From: Xiphophorus maculatus
Lineage: Eukaryota; Chordata; Actinopteri; Cyprinodontiformes; Poeciliidae
NCBI RefSeq assembly: GCF_002775205.1
Contig: NC_036454.1
Coordinates: forward strand, 1,685,382 to 1,749,381
Length of the DNA stretch: 64,000 nucleotides
Direction: 5' to 3'
In this document: in pieces, positions 23,901 to 34,124 of the stretch
Layout: each line of letters opens with the position of its first letter
Numbering within the stretch: the stretch's first letter is position 1
The notes under the pieces: generated by a model
What the model saw: the letters and a program-made list of their open reading frames with translations, nothing else
Database searches by the model: none
Told to the model about the DNA's origin: nothing
Translations under genes and position numbers: made by a program

Positions 23901-26900
23901 GCTATGTGCAGATGCTCTTTGTAGACTACAGCTCTGCTTTTAATACCATCCTCCCTCACAGACTGGTGGACAAACTGGGGGACCTGGGCCTCCCTCACTC
24001 CACCTGCATGTGGATCCTGAGCTTCCTGACCAACCGACAGCAGAGAGTTAGGGTGGGAAAACATACATCCACTGCCCTCAGCCTTAGTACTGGCTCTCCA
24101 CAGGGCTGTGTGCTGAGTCCCCTGCTCTATTGTCTGTACACATACGACTGCACCTCTGCCCACCACAGCAACACCATCATCAAGTTTGCTGATGACACCA
24201 CAGTGGTGGGGCTCATCTCAGGAGGCGACGAGTCCGCCTACAGGGGAGAGGTGGAGCGGCTGTTGCAGTGGTGCAGGGAGAACAATCTGCTCCTCAACAA
24301 CTCAAAGACAAAAGAACTCATAATAGATTACAGGAGGAATGAAACGGACATTACACCACTAACCATTGGGGGAAAATGTGTGGAGAGGGTAGCTGATTTC
24401 CGTTTCCTGGGGGTCCACATTGAGCAGGGCCTCACATGGAACATGAACACCTTGGAGCTGATAAAAAAGGCCCAGCAAAGACTGAACTTCCTGAGGGTTC
24501 TCAGGAGGAACAGCATCAAGGAGAAGCTGCTGGTGTCCTTCTACAAGTGCTCCATAGAGAGCATACTGACCTACTGTATCTGCGTCTGGTATAACAGCAG
24601 CACTACGGCTCAAAGGAAAGCTCTCCAAAGGGTTGTGAATACAGCCCAAAAAATCATTGGCTGCCCTCTCCCCTCACTGGAGGACCTGCACAGCGACCGC
24701 TGTCTAAGAAAAGCACAACACATCACAAAGGACACTTCTCACCCCGGACCTTCTCTGTTCACACTGCTGCCTTCAGGCAGAAGATACAGAGCAACCAGAA
24801 CCAGAACCAACGTCTCAGAGACAGTTTCTACCCGACAGCAATAACAAAACTAAATGCAATCAAAAACAACCATTAATCATCATGAATGATGGATGTGAGA
24901 ATGTGGCTGTTCTTATTTATTTGTTTTTTTTTTCAGTTATTTGTTAATTCTTACATTGTGTGTGAATTGTGAGACAGTTATTTTTTGTTTTTAAGCATAT
25001 GTCGTCAAGATGGCGCCGGCGCAGCTGGCTGCCTGCAGATGCAGCTCCCGTCGTGTGTGTTTGTCTGTGTATATTTGCTGAAACCGATTAAGGATCCGTG
25101 CTTGAAGAACCGATAGATCATCAGTTAAGCTTTCCACAATGGCCGGATGTGGTTCTGTCGCTGTTCTCCGCGTTCTTCTGCTACTTTTTCTACTCTTGGT
25201 TGCGGAGAACCTCGCCCAGCGGAGTAGCGGCATTGTTTGCTCGCGTGAACGGCTGATTGCGCTGTGTGGGCCTCTGCTGCTGCCCGGAGACAGGCCTGTG
25301 GTCCGGAGGAGTTACGGAGGAGACGACGGGGCTGCAGGTCTGGAGTTAAACGGAGGGAGAAGAGGAGACGGCGCAGGCCAGTGGTACCGGCGATTATTGT
25401 GGGGAACGTGAGGTCTTTGGTAAATTGGACAGACGAACTCACGGCGCTGGTTAGGACCCAGAAGGAGTACTGGGAGTGCAGTACCTCTGCTTCACGGAAA
25501 CCTGGCTGCACTCGCTTATTCCGGACTACAGCATGGAGGTTCCTGGATTTTCCTTGGTGCGGGGGGACAGGGACTATTCCAAGAGTCGGAAGAAGAGGGG
25601 CGGCGGGATTGCACTTTATGTGAGTGAGAGGTGGTGTAATCCCGGCCATGTTAACGTGAAGGAACAGATTTGTAGCCCGGACATTGAACTTCTGGCTGTG
25701 GGAATGCGGCCGTGTTATTTACCGAGGGAGTTTACGTCCGCCATTTTGATCGCTGTTTACATTCCCCCATCAGCTGATGCAGCGGTGGCCTGTGACGTCA
25801 TCAGCGCTACCGCAGCCAAACTCCAGACTCAACACCCGGACGTTGTTATTGTGTCTTGTCTCTATGCTGTAACTGCGAAGTAATTTCCTGCTGGGATGAA
25901 TAAAGTACTTCTATTCTATTCTATATGCACTGACTGATGGCACCTTTTAAATTTCGTTGTTCTTGTGACAATGACAATAAAAATTTATCTATCTATCTAT
26001 TTTAAGGTTTACCTTAAATCTCATTCTGTGTTTTTTTTATCTAATCTTTTGGTTTTATGAATTTCTGAGGAGATTCTGAACTTTTCTTCCTGCTGGTCTT
26101 CAGTTCACAGACGGAGAGTACCCGTCTATCTCCCACTATCAGCTCCAGGGAGACACCGTCATCATCCAGATGGACTCTGTGAGTACCTAACCCTCAGCTC
26201 TGGACTTTGACTAGGCTATTGCAGCACCTCGCTTCTACTGGTTCAAGGTTGTGACCTTTAATCTTCCAACTGAGGCCTTTAGAGTCAGAGATGGAGCTCC
26301 TCGTCTCTCTGAGCTTCATGCTCTGACCTCTGACCCTGAGCTGAATCTTCCGGAACATTGAAACGGTTTCCTCTCTGGAATAATCCAATTTTACCTTTTC
26401 CTGTTATCTTAATTTTGTTATTTTATTTTATTTTAATTTTCTTCTATTTGCTTTTTAGTATTTAATATTTTTAACTTATTAATTTTAATTTTTAATTATT
26501 TTAAGTTCTTGTTATTAGTTTTTATCGTCTTGGGAATAATCTTATTCTCTCTAGAATGACAGACTTCAGGTAGATGACCGTTGACCTTTCCCAGGAGCAG
26601 TTGCTTCTTTCAGGTCATCACTGATGTTTTTCCATCTTGGCATTGTGCTAACCTACACCTGATGATGATGATGATGATGATGATAAGAAGCCTTCGACAG
26701 TATTTGTGTTATTTCCCGTCTTTTGGCCCTCAGGTTCCCTCTGAGGGCTTCCTGTGTGTGGGGTTTCGGGTCAGAACCAGGTTTATGGTGATTGGTGCTG
26801 CTGAGTCCCTGATGACTGTCACAGAACCTCAGGACAAAGGTGAGCCTGCAGTGAATGCTTCTCGATGTGAAGGAGCAGCGACTCTACTCTGAGTCCCTCC

Positions 26901-29900
26901 CGGATGACTGAGCTTCTCACCCTATCTCTAAGGGAGAGCCCAGCCACCCTACAGAGAAAACCCATTTCGGCCGCTTGTATCCGCGATCTCGTTCTTTCGG
27001 TCATGACTCAAAGCTCATGACAATAGATGAGGGTGGGAACGTAGATCGACCGGTAAATCGAGAGTTTCGCTTTTTGGCTCAGCTCTCTCTTCACCACGAC
27101 GGACCGGTACAGCGCCGCTTGACGGCAGACGCTGCGCCAATCCGCCTGTCGATCTCCTGCTCCCTTCTTCCCCCATTTGTGAACAAGATCCCGAGATACT
27201 TGAACTCCGCAGAAAGCAGAGGTGCTATCCTAAGGCCAATAAATCGGATCCCCTCAACACTTCAGCTGCGCCTAGAAATTCTGTCCATAAAAGTAATGAC
27301 CAGAATTGGTGACAAAGGGCAGCCCTGACGGAGTCCAACTGTCACCGGGAAACGAGCCTGACTTACTGACATACTCTGACACCCTCCATAGGGCTCCCCG
27401 AGGGACACGGTCGAGCGCCTTCTCCAAGTCCACAAAACACATGTAGACCGGTTGGGCGAACTCCCAGAACCCTCCAGGACCCTGCCGAGGGTCTAGAGGT
27501 GGTCCAGTGTTCCATGACCAGAACCAGAACCACACTGCTCTTCCTGAATCCGAGGTTCGACTGTCCAACGGACCCTCCTCTCCAGGACCCCTGAATAGAC
27601 CTGGCCAGGGAGGCTTAAGAGTGTGACCCCTCTATAATTGGAGCACACCCTCCGGTCCCCCTTTTTGAACAGGGGGACCACCACCCCAGTCTGCCAATCC
27701 AGGGGAACTGCCCCTGATGTCCATGCAATATTGCAGAGTCTAGTCAGCCAACACAACCCTACAACATCCAGAGCTTTAAGGAACTCCGGGCGGATCTCAT
27801 ACACCCCCGGGGCCCTGCCACCGAGGAGCTTTTTAACCACCTCGGCGACCTCGTCCCCAGCGATTGGAGAGCTCAACCCAGAGTCCCCAGGCTCAGCTTC
27901 TTCAATGGAAGGCATGTTGGTGGGATTGAGGAGGTCTTCGAAGTATTCTGCCCACCGGCCCACAATGTCCCGAGTTGAGGTCAGCAGCACACCATCCCCA
28001 CTATAAACAGTGTTGGTGCTGCACTGCTTCCCCCCCCTGAGACGCCGGATGGTGGACCAGAATCGCCTTGAAGTTGTGCGGAAGTCTTTCTCCATGGCCT
28101 CTCCAAACTCCTCCCATGCCCGAGTTTTTGCCTCAGCAACCACCCGAGCTGCATGCCGCTTCGCCCGCCGGTACCCATCAGCTGCTTCTGGAGTCCCACA
28201 GGACAAAAACGCCCAATAGGACTCCTTCTTCAGCCTGACAGCATCCCTCACCGAAGGTGTCCACCAAAGGGTTCGAGGGTTGCCGCCGCGACAGGCACCG
28301 ACAACCTTGGGGCCACAGCTCCGATCAGCCGCCTCAACAATGGAGACACGGAACATGGTCCACTCAGACTCCATGTCCCCCACCTCCCCCAGGACGTGTT
28401 CAAAGTTTTGCCGGAGATGGGAGTTAAAGCTCCGTCTCACAGGGGATTCCGCCAGACGTTCCCAGCAGACCCTCACAGCAAGTTTGGGCCGCCAGGTCTG
28501 ACCGGCTTCCTCCCCCACCACCGGAGCCAACTCACCACCAGGTAGTGGTCAGTGGACAGCTCCGCACCTGTCTTCACCCGAGTGTCCAAGACATACGGCC
28601 GCAGATCCGATGAAACAATGACAAAGTCGATCATCGAACTGCGGCCTAGGGTGTCCTGGTGCCAAGTGCACATATGGACACCCTTATGCTTGAACATGGT
28701 GTTCGTTATGGACAATCCATGACGAGCACAGAAGTCCAACAACAGAACACCGCTCGAGTTCAGATCGGGGGGGCCGTTCCTCCCAACCACGCCCCTCCAG
28801 GTCTCACTGTCATTGCCCACGTGAGTGTTGAAGTCCCCCAGCAGAACAAGGGAGTCCCCAGGAGGGGGTCTCTCCAGTACCCCCTCTAAGGACTCCAAAA
28901 AGGGTGGGTAATCTGAACTGCTGTTCGGCCCGTAAGCACAAACAATAGTCAGAACCCGGCCCCTCATCTGTTGGCGAAGGGAGCCTACCCTCTCGTTCAC
29001 TGGAGTAAACACCAACAATAGGCACCAAGATGGGGCAACAAGTATGCCCACTCCTGCCCGGTGCCTCTCACCTTGGGCAACTCCAGAGTGGAAGTATGTC
29101 CAGCCCCTCTCAAGGAGACTGGTTCCAGAACCAGAGCCATGTGTCCAGGTGAGACCGACTATTTCTAGCCGGAACCTCTCGACCTCGCTCCGGCTCCTTC
29201 CCCACCAGAGAGGTGACTGTTAGAATAATTATCTAAGTTCATTTACTTGTGAGTTTATTTGAAAGGTTATGTTTTCATATTATTATTTTGTGTGTTGTTT
29301 ACTTGACTCCTTTTCTTCTGTGAAACACTATTAACCATTTTAGGATGTTTGCCTGGAGGCTAGAGACGTTTACACATTCCTGTGGTATCAGCTTTCTGTG
29401 GGGCTGATTGGTTGCGGTCAGCCCCATGCCCTTGTAAGGGCATGTCCACAGAAGGTTCCAGAACACCCTGTAGAAAAAGGTCATTGGTCAAATTCTTTGT
29501 GTGACTATGTGAAAAAGCCCAACCTCCTTCCTTGTATTTTCTAATAAAGCCAAATGCAGACAAAGATCGGGCAGAGTTGATCCCAGACAGTGTTTGACAG
29601 CAGCTTTCTGCTTCTGGGCTCAAATTCTCTTCTCCTGCAGAAAAGTAATTGTGTTTCTGGTTGAATCTTTGCAAGTTAGGAATTAAATAAACCTATCAGT
29701 GACATTTCACGTCCCAAGAGCCAGCTTCTGCAACCAAGGATCAGACCGGCAGGGCCCCCTCCCTGGGCCACCACCCATCACACTGCACTCGACCCCTTTG
29801 GCCCTTCTCACAGGTGGTGGGCCCATGGGAGGGGGAACCCATGTCTCTGGCCGGGCTCCATGGGTAAAAGCCCGGCCACCAGGCGCTCACCATCGTGCCC

Positions 29901-32900
29901 CTCCTCCAGGCCTGGCTCCAGAGTGGGGCCCCGGTGACTCGTGTCCGGGCGAGGTCCAGTGTTGTTTCTCATCATTGGGGTCTTCAGGCTGCACTTTGTC
30001 TGGTCCCTCACCTACGACCTGTCTGCCTTGGGGGACCCTACCAGGCGCAGAAAGCCCCAGACAGCATAGCTCCTGGGATCATTGGGGCCCTCAAACCCCC
30101 CCACCACGATAAGGTGACAACTGTCAGATCTATAACCTCACATTCTCACTGGACAAAAATAAAAACACAAGGAGACAGTTAAATTTCTTACAATTGAACG
30201 GAGAACTCTGCCCAGGGACATCACCTTATCTCTGTCTCCAGACCAGTTCTAACGTGCTCCTTTGCAATTGCATATTTATTGAGTCGTGGTTTAAGTTACA
30301 AATCTTTTGCATAGAAGGTGCGGAAAACAGAAAACACAGCTGACAACACAGTCAGTCACAAGTCACTACTTAAACAATGGTGCCATTCTGCACCAGTTCC
30401 CGAGATTCTCTGGGTCATAAAACTTTGACCCTTAGTCTTTGATGTTCTCTCCTGCTAGGTGTCTGCTCCAAACATCTTACACATAACACACACGTTCCGA
30501 GAGCAGACCTAGATTCTCACAGTCCTTCAGGTCTCCTAATCTTTAATATTTATATTTATCTAAAAACCTAACAACAGCCCAAGGAGATGCTGGGACATGT
30601 AGCATTATATTTGGACCTGAACTGTCTTCTTGTCAGTCAGTAACTGAATGTTAAAGTTTTGCTCAAATTTTTCAGATTAAACTGGATTATTCTGATCTGA
30701 GCACTGCTAACTAAAAAGCTGGCTGCGCTAATGCTAAAGCTCTAACTGTTAACATTACATGGGATTTATTTGTGGCTAATGCCAAAATGCTAAATTCACC
30801 CATGTTGCCGTCTATGTGTTGATGACGAGCTTCAGGAAGTGATTCTTCGGATCACATCTTTAACTCCCGCTCTCAGTTTTATAGTTGTTTAGTTTTGCTA
30901 ACTCTGTTGCTGATTTAGCCTGATTAGCTTCTTAACAGTAAGTATCCAAATCTTCAATAAAAATGTAAAACTTTATTCAATGGAAAGTTTACAAAGCAGC
31001 CAAGTAAATTAGCGCTTCATAATTTATACAGAAAATTAATTTAGGAGAATCTAAGTGCTCTGAAGGTTACCTGTTAGCAAAGCGCTAAACAGTAGATTGG
31101 CTCCGCTGTTAGCGCATTAGCTCAACATTAGTTGAATAACAGCAATCAGAAATAGCCAGCATGTGCTAGTAGGTGTTAGCTGGAAAATTGACAGATATGT
31201 TAGATTTTATTCTGTTTTCAGGTTTTTTTTAATTATTCAGTGTGTATTATTTTAATACCGGAGGTTCTATTATGAGATCCATTTGATTTAATAATTCAAC
31301 CCACCATAAATCTCCATACGTTGGCTGTATCCGGGTAGTAGCTAGCAGTTAGCAATGTTAGCTTAAGGTCTGCTACATCTTTGGGTCCTACTGTTGTCCC
31401 AGAGCAAACCTGCTTCAAACCCACTCAGGCCGTTAATATTTGGCCCTACCTGAGAACGGTCCCAGTTCCCAGGTTTCCAACCCATTTTAATGTTTTCATT
31501 GAGCAAATCTCATAAAATCTTTTTTCTCTGTTTCCATGTTGAAGAGAATCTGCTGCTAACCTGCAACGTTTCTGTTTTCAGGCAGCCTGTGCACCAAGCA
31601 GTTCTCCAGCCAGCAGCAGAAGCTGCAGCGCCTCTGTGTGGGCGAACAGTGCCAGTGCATGGCAGGTGAGGCGGGTTTCTGCTCTGATTGGCTGGCTCCA
31701 GCTGCAGCTGACCTCATTAAGCTGAGTGCTGTGTGACCTTGTAGCTGCGTGTGCGACCTATAAAGGGAGCGTGGACTTCAGCCTGACTGCAGCCAAACGC
31801 ATCGAGGAGATCTGCCAGCCGCACATCAAATACGGTGAGAGGCTGGAAGCTGATTGGCTGCTTTTAGCTGCAGCGTTGTTAAAAACAGATGGAGGTTCTC
31901 GGATCGGATTGTTATCGGAGGTTAAAGATGACATGATCTGGTCACACCAGCAGCTCTAAACTCACCTGGATGGTTTATAAAGTTGACGGAATTGTGAGAC
32001 AATAATAATCTAATATGATTTAATTATTATGTTGGAAAAATCCCAACATGCCCCCTAGAGGCTCCTAGAGGAGCTGCATCTGGTCCTCAGCTCTCTCTCT
32101 CAGTGGCCCCGCCCTCCTCACAGCAGAACTTTGGTCTGATTGGCCACAAAGCTGCCATGCAGCCAATCACATGTGAGGATTTGGGATCATACCATAGTGT
32201 GAAAACAAATGGGGGGCTGACCAACAGCCAGGTGAGGAGACCAGAAATATAACTGATGATTAGTTTAAAGAAGTTATTTATAATAATAATAAATTATTAT
32301 GGGTGTGCTTAGTAGATTTGAGGTGTTTCAATTTGTTTTTATTTTAAAATTAAAAGTTTGCTTGAAATATTACAGAAAAGTAATAATATCTGGATTAATG
32401 AAAGAACAAATACATTAAATTAGGGAAATATGAGGCTTCTCATAAAAACACTGAATGCAAAAGGATTTATTAATGTTCAAACGTTCATATTTACCAAGTT
32501 AAGCTAAAGTTTGAGGCTGCAGATAATAAAGTAATATCCATTTTGGAGCTGAACAAACCGGACTTCCCGTCTCCACTGGATCAGATCTTTCACTTAAATT
32601 TGATCTGGTGATTGTAACAGCTAACTGCTAGCAGGTATGCTGCTGGCGCTAGCTACATAAATCACTTTATTACACCTAACTACACTTCCTCTTCCTCCAC
32701 TGATTCCACTGACTGTCATTTTATAAACTTTGACTTTTACCTCAGTGTGTGAAAAATAAATGTATATTTCATGAAAACATGTTTCTCTCTGTGTTTCTGT
32801 AAGAACCAGTTGTTGGTTGTTGTTGTGAGGAATACCAGCTCCAGATCAGACCATTGTTCCCAGTTCGTGTTAAATGGTTGGAACCTGATTGGTCTGTCTG

Positions 32901-33653
32901 CTTCCTCTGCAGCCTTCAATGTGACGGTGAAATCCTCGGCAGCAGAGGGAGACTTTATGACCTACACAGCCACCGTAGTTCAGGTCCTCAAGAAGTCTGA
33001 AGGTGAGACTCTGCTTGTTACCATGGAAACGCGGTAGCAACCATGGACGCCGCTGCATGGTCTTTCACCCAGTCACTAACATCAATATGGAGGAAGAATG
33101 ACTGAAGTTTAGTTTCTTTATTCACTTTTTTCTCTTGTAACGCTTCATGAGGAGCTAAGTGGAGCTAGCATGGAACGTAGCGCAGAGTCAGAGAGAAAAT
33201 GACCCAGCAGACGATGTTCTGGTTCTGTGACTGAGATGATCTGGTCTGGCTATGTTGGTCCAGTAGAACCGGGTCCTTCCTGACTTTACTCTGACTCTGG
33301 TTCTGGTTCTAGCGCTGGAAGCTGCCGGTCCGGGCAGCGACCTGGACCTGGTGAAGAAGGTGACCTGCAGCAGCGTGGATCTGCAGAACAACCAGCAGTA
33401 CCTGGTGCTGGGCTCGAGGGGGTCAGAGGTCACGCAGGGTGGCGGCTCCAGGTGGGTGGTTCTGCCCAGGTTCTGCTCAGCTTGGTTAGGGTCTCACCTG
33501 TGATGTTTCTGGACCTGCAGGTACCGGCTGCCTCTGGACTCGGAGGCTCTGGTGGAGCTGTGGCCCGCAGCTTGTAGTTCTCCAGAGTGTCAGGACTACA
33601 ACTCCCAGCTGGGGAGCTACGCTTTGGACCTGCAGCTGTTAGGCTGCCCCTGA
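2552..33653 (+). CDS. c5: Complement component C5 (42 coding exons)
   Basis: C5 is a secreted plasma protein. C5 convertases cleave it into the anaphylatoxin C5a and C5b, and C5b nucleates the membrane attack complex. I joined 42 exons with GT-AG introns and continuous phase into a 1688-residue reading frame, close to the 1676 of human C5. In order it has a signal peptide (about 1-20), macroglobulin-type beta-chain domains containing [14 protein letters not shown], an RSKR processing site (682-685), a six-cysteine anaphylatoxin domain (about 686-762) ending in LGR, an alpha chain with GSAVAE (about 1018-1023) where C3 and C4 carry the thioester, and a C-terminal C345C/NTR domain. KKVTC and [15 protein letters not shown] match C5 rather than C3 or C4. 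Introns 1, 25, 35 and 37 are swollen by repeats; the others are compact. The gene appears functional. Confidence 0.97.
4319..4417. repeat. 24-bp palindromic minisatellite, 4 copies
   Basis: Units of the type ggccgctagcgttagcggct-aaca repeat four times. Each unit is nearly self-complementary around GCTAGC and TTAGC/GCTAA words. Divergence between copies is a few single bases. Confidence 0.88.
4495..4740. repeat. Dispersed repeat, copy 2
   Basis: About 110 bases starting near 4495 closely resemble 1020-1130 in the same orientation, sharing an aggaagttgct motif, the tcagaggtttt motif and cagcgcccccacaggc. The rest is related to the 3590-3850 segment through the shared ggtctgaatgca word. Confidence 0.5.
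8976..9179 (+). other. c5: C5 exon 17: C5a anaphylatoxin domain
   Basis: This exon carries the six-cysteine anaphylatoxin pattern (CC, C, C, CC) seen in [19 protein letters not shown] and RQCCEF, and ends with LVLGR-H. Arg762 of LGR would be the convertase cleavage point, giving a C5a of about 77 residues counted from the RSKR site, against 74 in human. C5a is the chemotactic peptide released on activation. Confidence 0.93.
9336..10433. other. C5 intron 18
   Basis: A 1.1-kb intron. A stretch around 9530-10360 is partly open in several frames and may be an old retroelement, but I see no motif that identifies it. No exon is supported. Confidence 0.4.
11841..11963. repeat. (GAT)n microsatellite filling C5 intron 24
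   Basis: About 75 bases of uninterrupted gat trinucleotides (about 11871-11946) lie in an intron of only 123 bases. Donor gtgggg at 11841 and acceptor gtgtgtctgcag before 11964 restore the phase (GAC-G / GT-CAG). The long poly-Met and poly-His frames across it are artefacts of the repeat. Confidence 0.9.
12213..15463. repeat. 22-bp satellite array, about 3.25 kb, in C5 intron 25
   Basis: The unit approximates tagctttagcttagctctgctg and repeats roughly 150 times. Variants include ctccg/ctgtg/ctttg substitutions and occasional 6-bp insertions or deletions of gcttta. Higher-order blocks seem to recur: segments near 12640-12960 resemble segments near 13260-13560. The array is dense in AGCT. It occupies most of the 3.8-kb intron between exons 25 and 26. 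Confidence 0.95.
15464..15845. other. Remainder of C5 intron 25
   Basis: AT-rich sequence with words such as attgtgattcttatttgaatcaa that resemble ends of hAT-type non-autonomous elements. No gene is seen. Confidence 0.3.
16173..16833. other. C5 intron 27
   Basis: A 661-base intron. I see no repeat, RNA gene or additional exon in it. Confidence 0.5.
17427..17640. repeat. 37-bp minisatellite in C5 intron 29, about 6 copies
   Basis: Units of the type ttcctctctccgcctgtaga followed by gggcggtgtttctgc repeat about six times. They end some 30 bases before the exon 30 acceptor at 17670. Because 37 is not a multiple of 3, the repeat gives periodic open frames that are not genes. Confidence 0.9.
18601..20779. 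other. C5 intron 35, first part
   Basis: No exon is seen. The segment contains AT-rich sequence and what may be ends of DNA transposons, for example the tagggctgaaatgattcctcg word near 19824. Termini could not be fixed. An unexplained GC-richer patch at 19940-20400 shows no gene-like frame beyond a 74-codon open stretch at 20411-20635. Confidence 0.3.
20780..21010 (-). repeat. Dispersed repeat, copy 3 (inverted)
   Basis: This is an imperfect reverse complement of about 780-960: both contain the gttgtatttacccagaatgc block and the ggtttggaggaccagaggtc block in opposite orientation. It supports a dispersed non-coding family. Confidence 0.6.
21085..21830 (+). mobile_element. Degraded L2-type LINE fragment
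   Basis: Broken frames show the end of a reverse transcriptase: [12 protein letters not shown], an AGDTELYIM remnant of the YADDTQLY active-site region, then [21 protein letters not shown] and later a [14 protein letters not shown] remnant. Several stops and frame changes make it inactive. It matches the L2/Maui style of vertebrate LINEs. Confidence 0.7.
21893..25997 (+). mobile_element. Rex1/CR1-like LINE (A) with a nested LINE
   Basis: The element starts at caagatggcggcgcacgcag. Its EN-domain remnants ([27 protein letters not shown], about 22250-22480) are split by frame breaks near 22533, 22723 and 23489. The reverse transcriptase frame 23501-24844 is open for 447 codons: [57 protein letters not shown], then [12 protein letters not shown] and [18 protein letters not shown] 33-bp direct duplication sits at 22831-22896. 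The 3' end is tgacaataaa followed by (atct)n at about 25978-25997. Bases about 25001-25922 are a second LINE inserted into its 3' UTR. Inactive because the endonuclease is broken. Confidence 0.85.
25001..25922 (+). mobile_element. Nested, internally deleted LINE (B)
   Basis: It starts with a LINE-like tcaagatggcgccggcgcag and encodes endonuclease pieces ([56 protein letters not shown]). At [16 protein letters not shown] it jumps to the 3' end (aatttcctgctgggatgaataaagta) with a (ttcta)n tail. It interrupts the LINE A 3' UTR: atatg words flank it on both sides (about 24998 and 25924), a plausible target duplication. The whole reverse transcriptase is missing. Confidence 0.75.
26179..26733. other. 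C5 intron 36
   Basis: AT-rich intron with a short (gat)n run at about 26661-26683. No gene is seen. Confidence 0.4.
26850..30116 (-). mobile_element. Antisense I/Nimb-like LINE in C5 intron 37
   Basis: Read on the minus strand. A 5' region (30116-29699) is followed by an endonuclease frame (about 29051-28473, with [12 protein letters not shown] and [19 protein letters not shown]), then a reverse transcriptase frame (28530-27493) with [43 protein letters not shown] and [11 protein letters not shown]. Downstream pieces continue in other frames to about 26850, so the copy is frameshifted and 3' truncated. A solo LTR (29218-29698) is inserted in the 5' part. The clade name is from memory of the [13 protein letters not shown] signature and is tentative. 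Confidence 0.8.
29218..29698 (+). mobile_element. Solo LTR 1, TSD GTGAC
   Basis: Starts TGTTAGAATA and ends CCTATCA, with AATTAAATAAA just before the end. The 5-bp sequence gtgac lies directly on both sides (29213-29217 and 29699-29703), and the antisense LINE reads continuously across the join. About 481 bases. It is closely similar to 54544-55016. No internal retroviral genes are present. Confidence 0.92.
30122..30573 (-). mobile_element. Probable solo LTR (inverted), imperfect TSD
   Basis: Starts TGTCAGATCT and ends CCTAACA (TG...CA). The flanks acaac (30117-30121) and acagc (30574-30578) match at 4 of 5 bases. Reading it on the minus strand puts an AATAAA-like signal (plus-strand atatttattgag near 30270) inside. 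It begins right at the 5' end of the antisense LINE. Confidence 0.5.
30579..31581. other. C5 intron 37, last part
   Basis: AT-rich, with scattered gctaa/ttagc words. I see no gene or definable element in it. Confidence 0.4.
31582..33653 (+). other. c5: C5 exons 38-42: C-terminal C345C/NTR domain
   Basis: Exons: 31582-31665, 31745-31834, 32913-33002, 33313-33451, 33521-33653. They encode the cysteine-rich linker (VCGEQCQC-like) and the netrin-like C345C domain, with [25 protein letters not shown] and a final GCP before TGA (33651-33653). This domain contributes to binding C6 and C7 and to convertase recognition in known C5. The match to C5 is closer than to C3 or C4. Confidence 0.93.
31835..32912. 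other. C5 intron 39
   Basis: A 1.08-kb intron, AT-rich in the middle (about 32250-32780). No exon or named repeat is recognised. Confidence 0.4.
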
Positions 33654-33771
33654 CCTGTGGACCGGGTCACTTCTGGACCCGGTTTAAACGTGAATGGGTC
33701 CGAGGCAGAACTCTGCATTTATTAAACATTCATTATTAATACAGATGTATTTTTTCTAGTGTTGGAAAATT

Positions 33772-33777
33772 AATAAA
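33772..33777 (+). terminator. c5: C5 poly(A) signal
   Basis: AATAAA lies about 120 bases after the C5 stop codon in AT-rich sequence, a normal distance for a short 3' UTR. A weaker attaaa lies at about 33721. Confidence 0.7.
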
Positions 33778-34124
33778 TTTATTAAACAAAAAAGTGTTTT
33801 TATTCTGCTGTCATTTCTGCTAAAAGATGGCGGAGAATGAAATTAATCTGGATTATCATCAGAAGTTTTGAAGGGGTCAAAGGTCACCTGGAGGCTCAGG
33901 TTCTGCAGCAGCTCAGAGTTTATTCTGAGATTCATCCGGTTCCTGACTGAAAACATAGAACAGCAGCAACATGTGGGGGAGGGGAGGGTAGCAGATCAAG
34001 AGGTCTCTGGTTCAACTCCAGATGCTTCCTGATTTCTGGTTAGGAAAAGAAAACAGAAGAGAGGAAACCTGCATGGTTGTAAATGAGTTAAATCTGGAGT
34101 AAAAATCTATGGAAACCTGTTCAT

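Larger units (their letters stand above)
9257..26839 (+). other. c5: C5 exons 18-37: alpha-chain core with TED-like and CUB-like domains
   Basis: Exons: 9257-9335, 10434-10516, 10620-10759, 10935-11168, 11318-11378, 11461-11550, 11628-11840, 11964-12039, 15846-16005, 16071-16172, 16834-17005, 17232-17356, 17671-17751, 17845-17997, 18078-18140, 18212-18296, 18388-18427, 18498-18600, 26104-26178, 26734-26839. Exon 18 has [12 protein letters not shown], a hallmark of this family. Exon 24 has [10 protein letters not shown] in the thioester position: no Cys and no Gln, as expected for C5, which lacks the thioester. Later exons match the alpha-helical toroid and the segment before the NTR domain. 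The exon 20 donor (AAA then gtccgt) is a weak match to consensus. Confidence 0.92.

Noticed and set aside
2552..33653. Considered C3 or C4 instead of C5
   Set aside because: No thioester Cys-Gln, only one processing site (RSKR) and no second tetrabasic alpha-gamma site. The NTR and linker motifs match C5.
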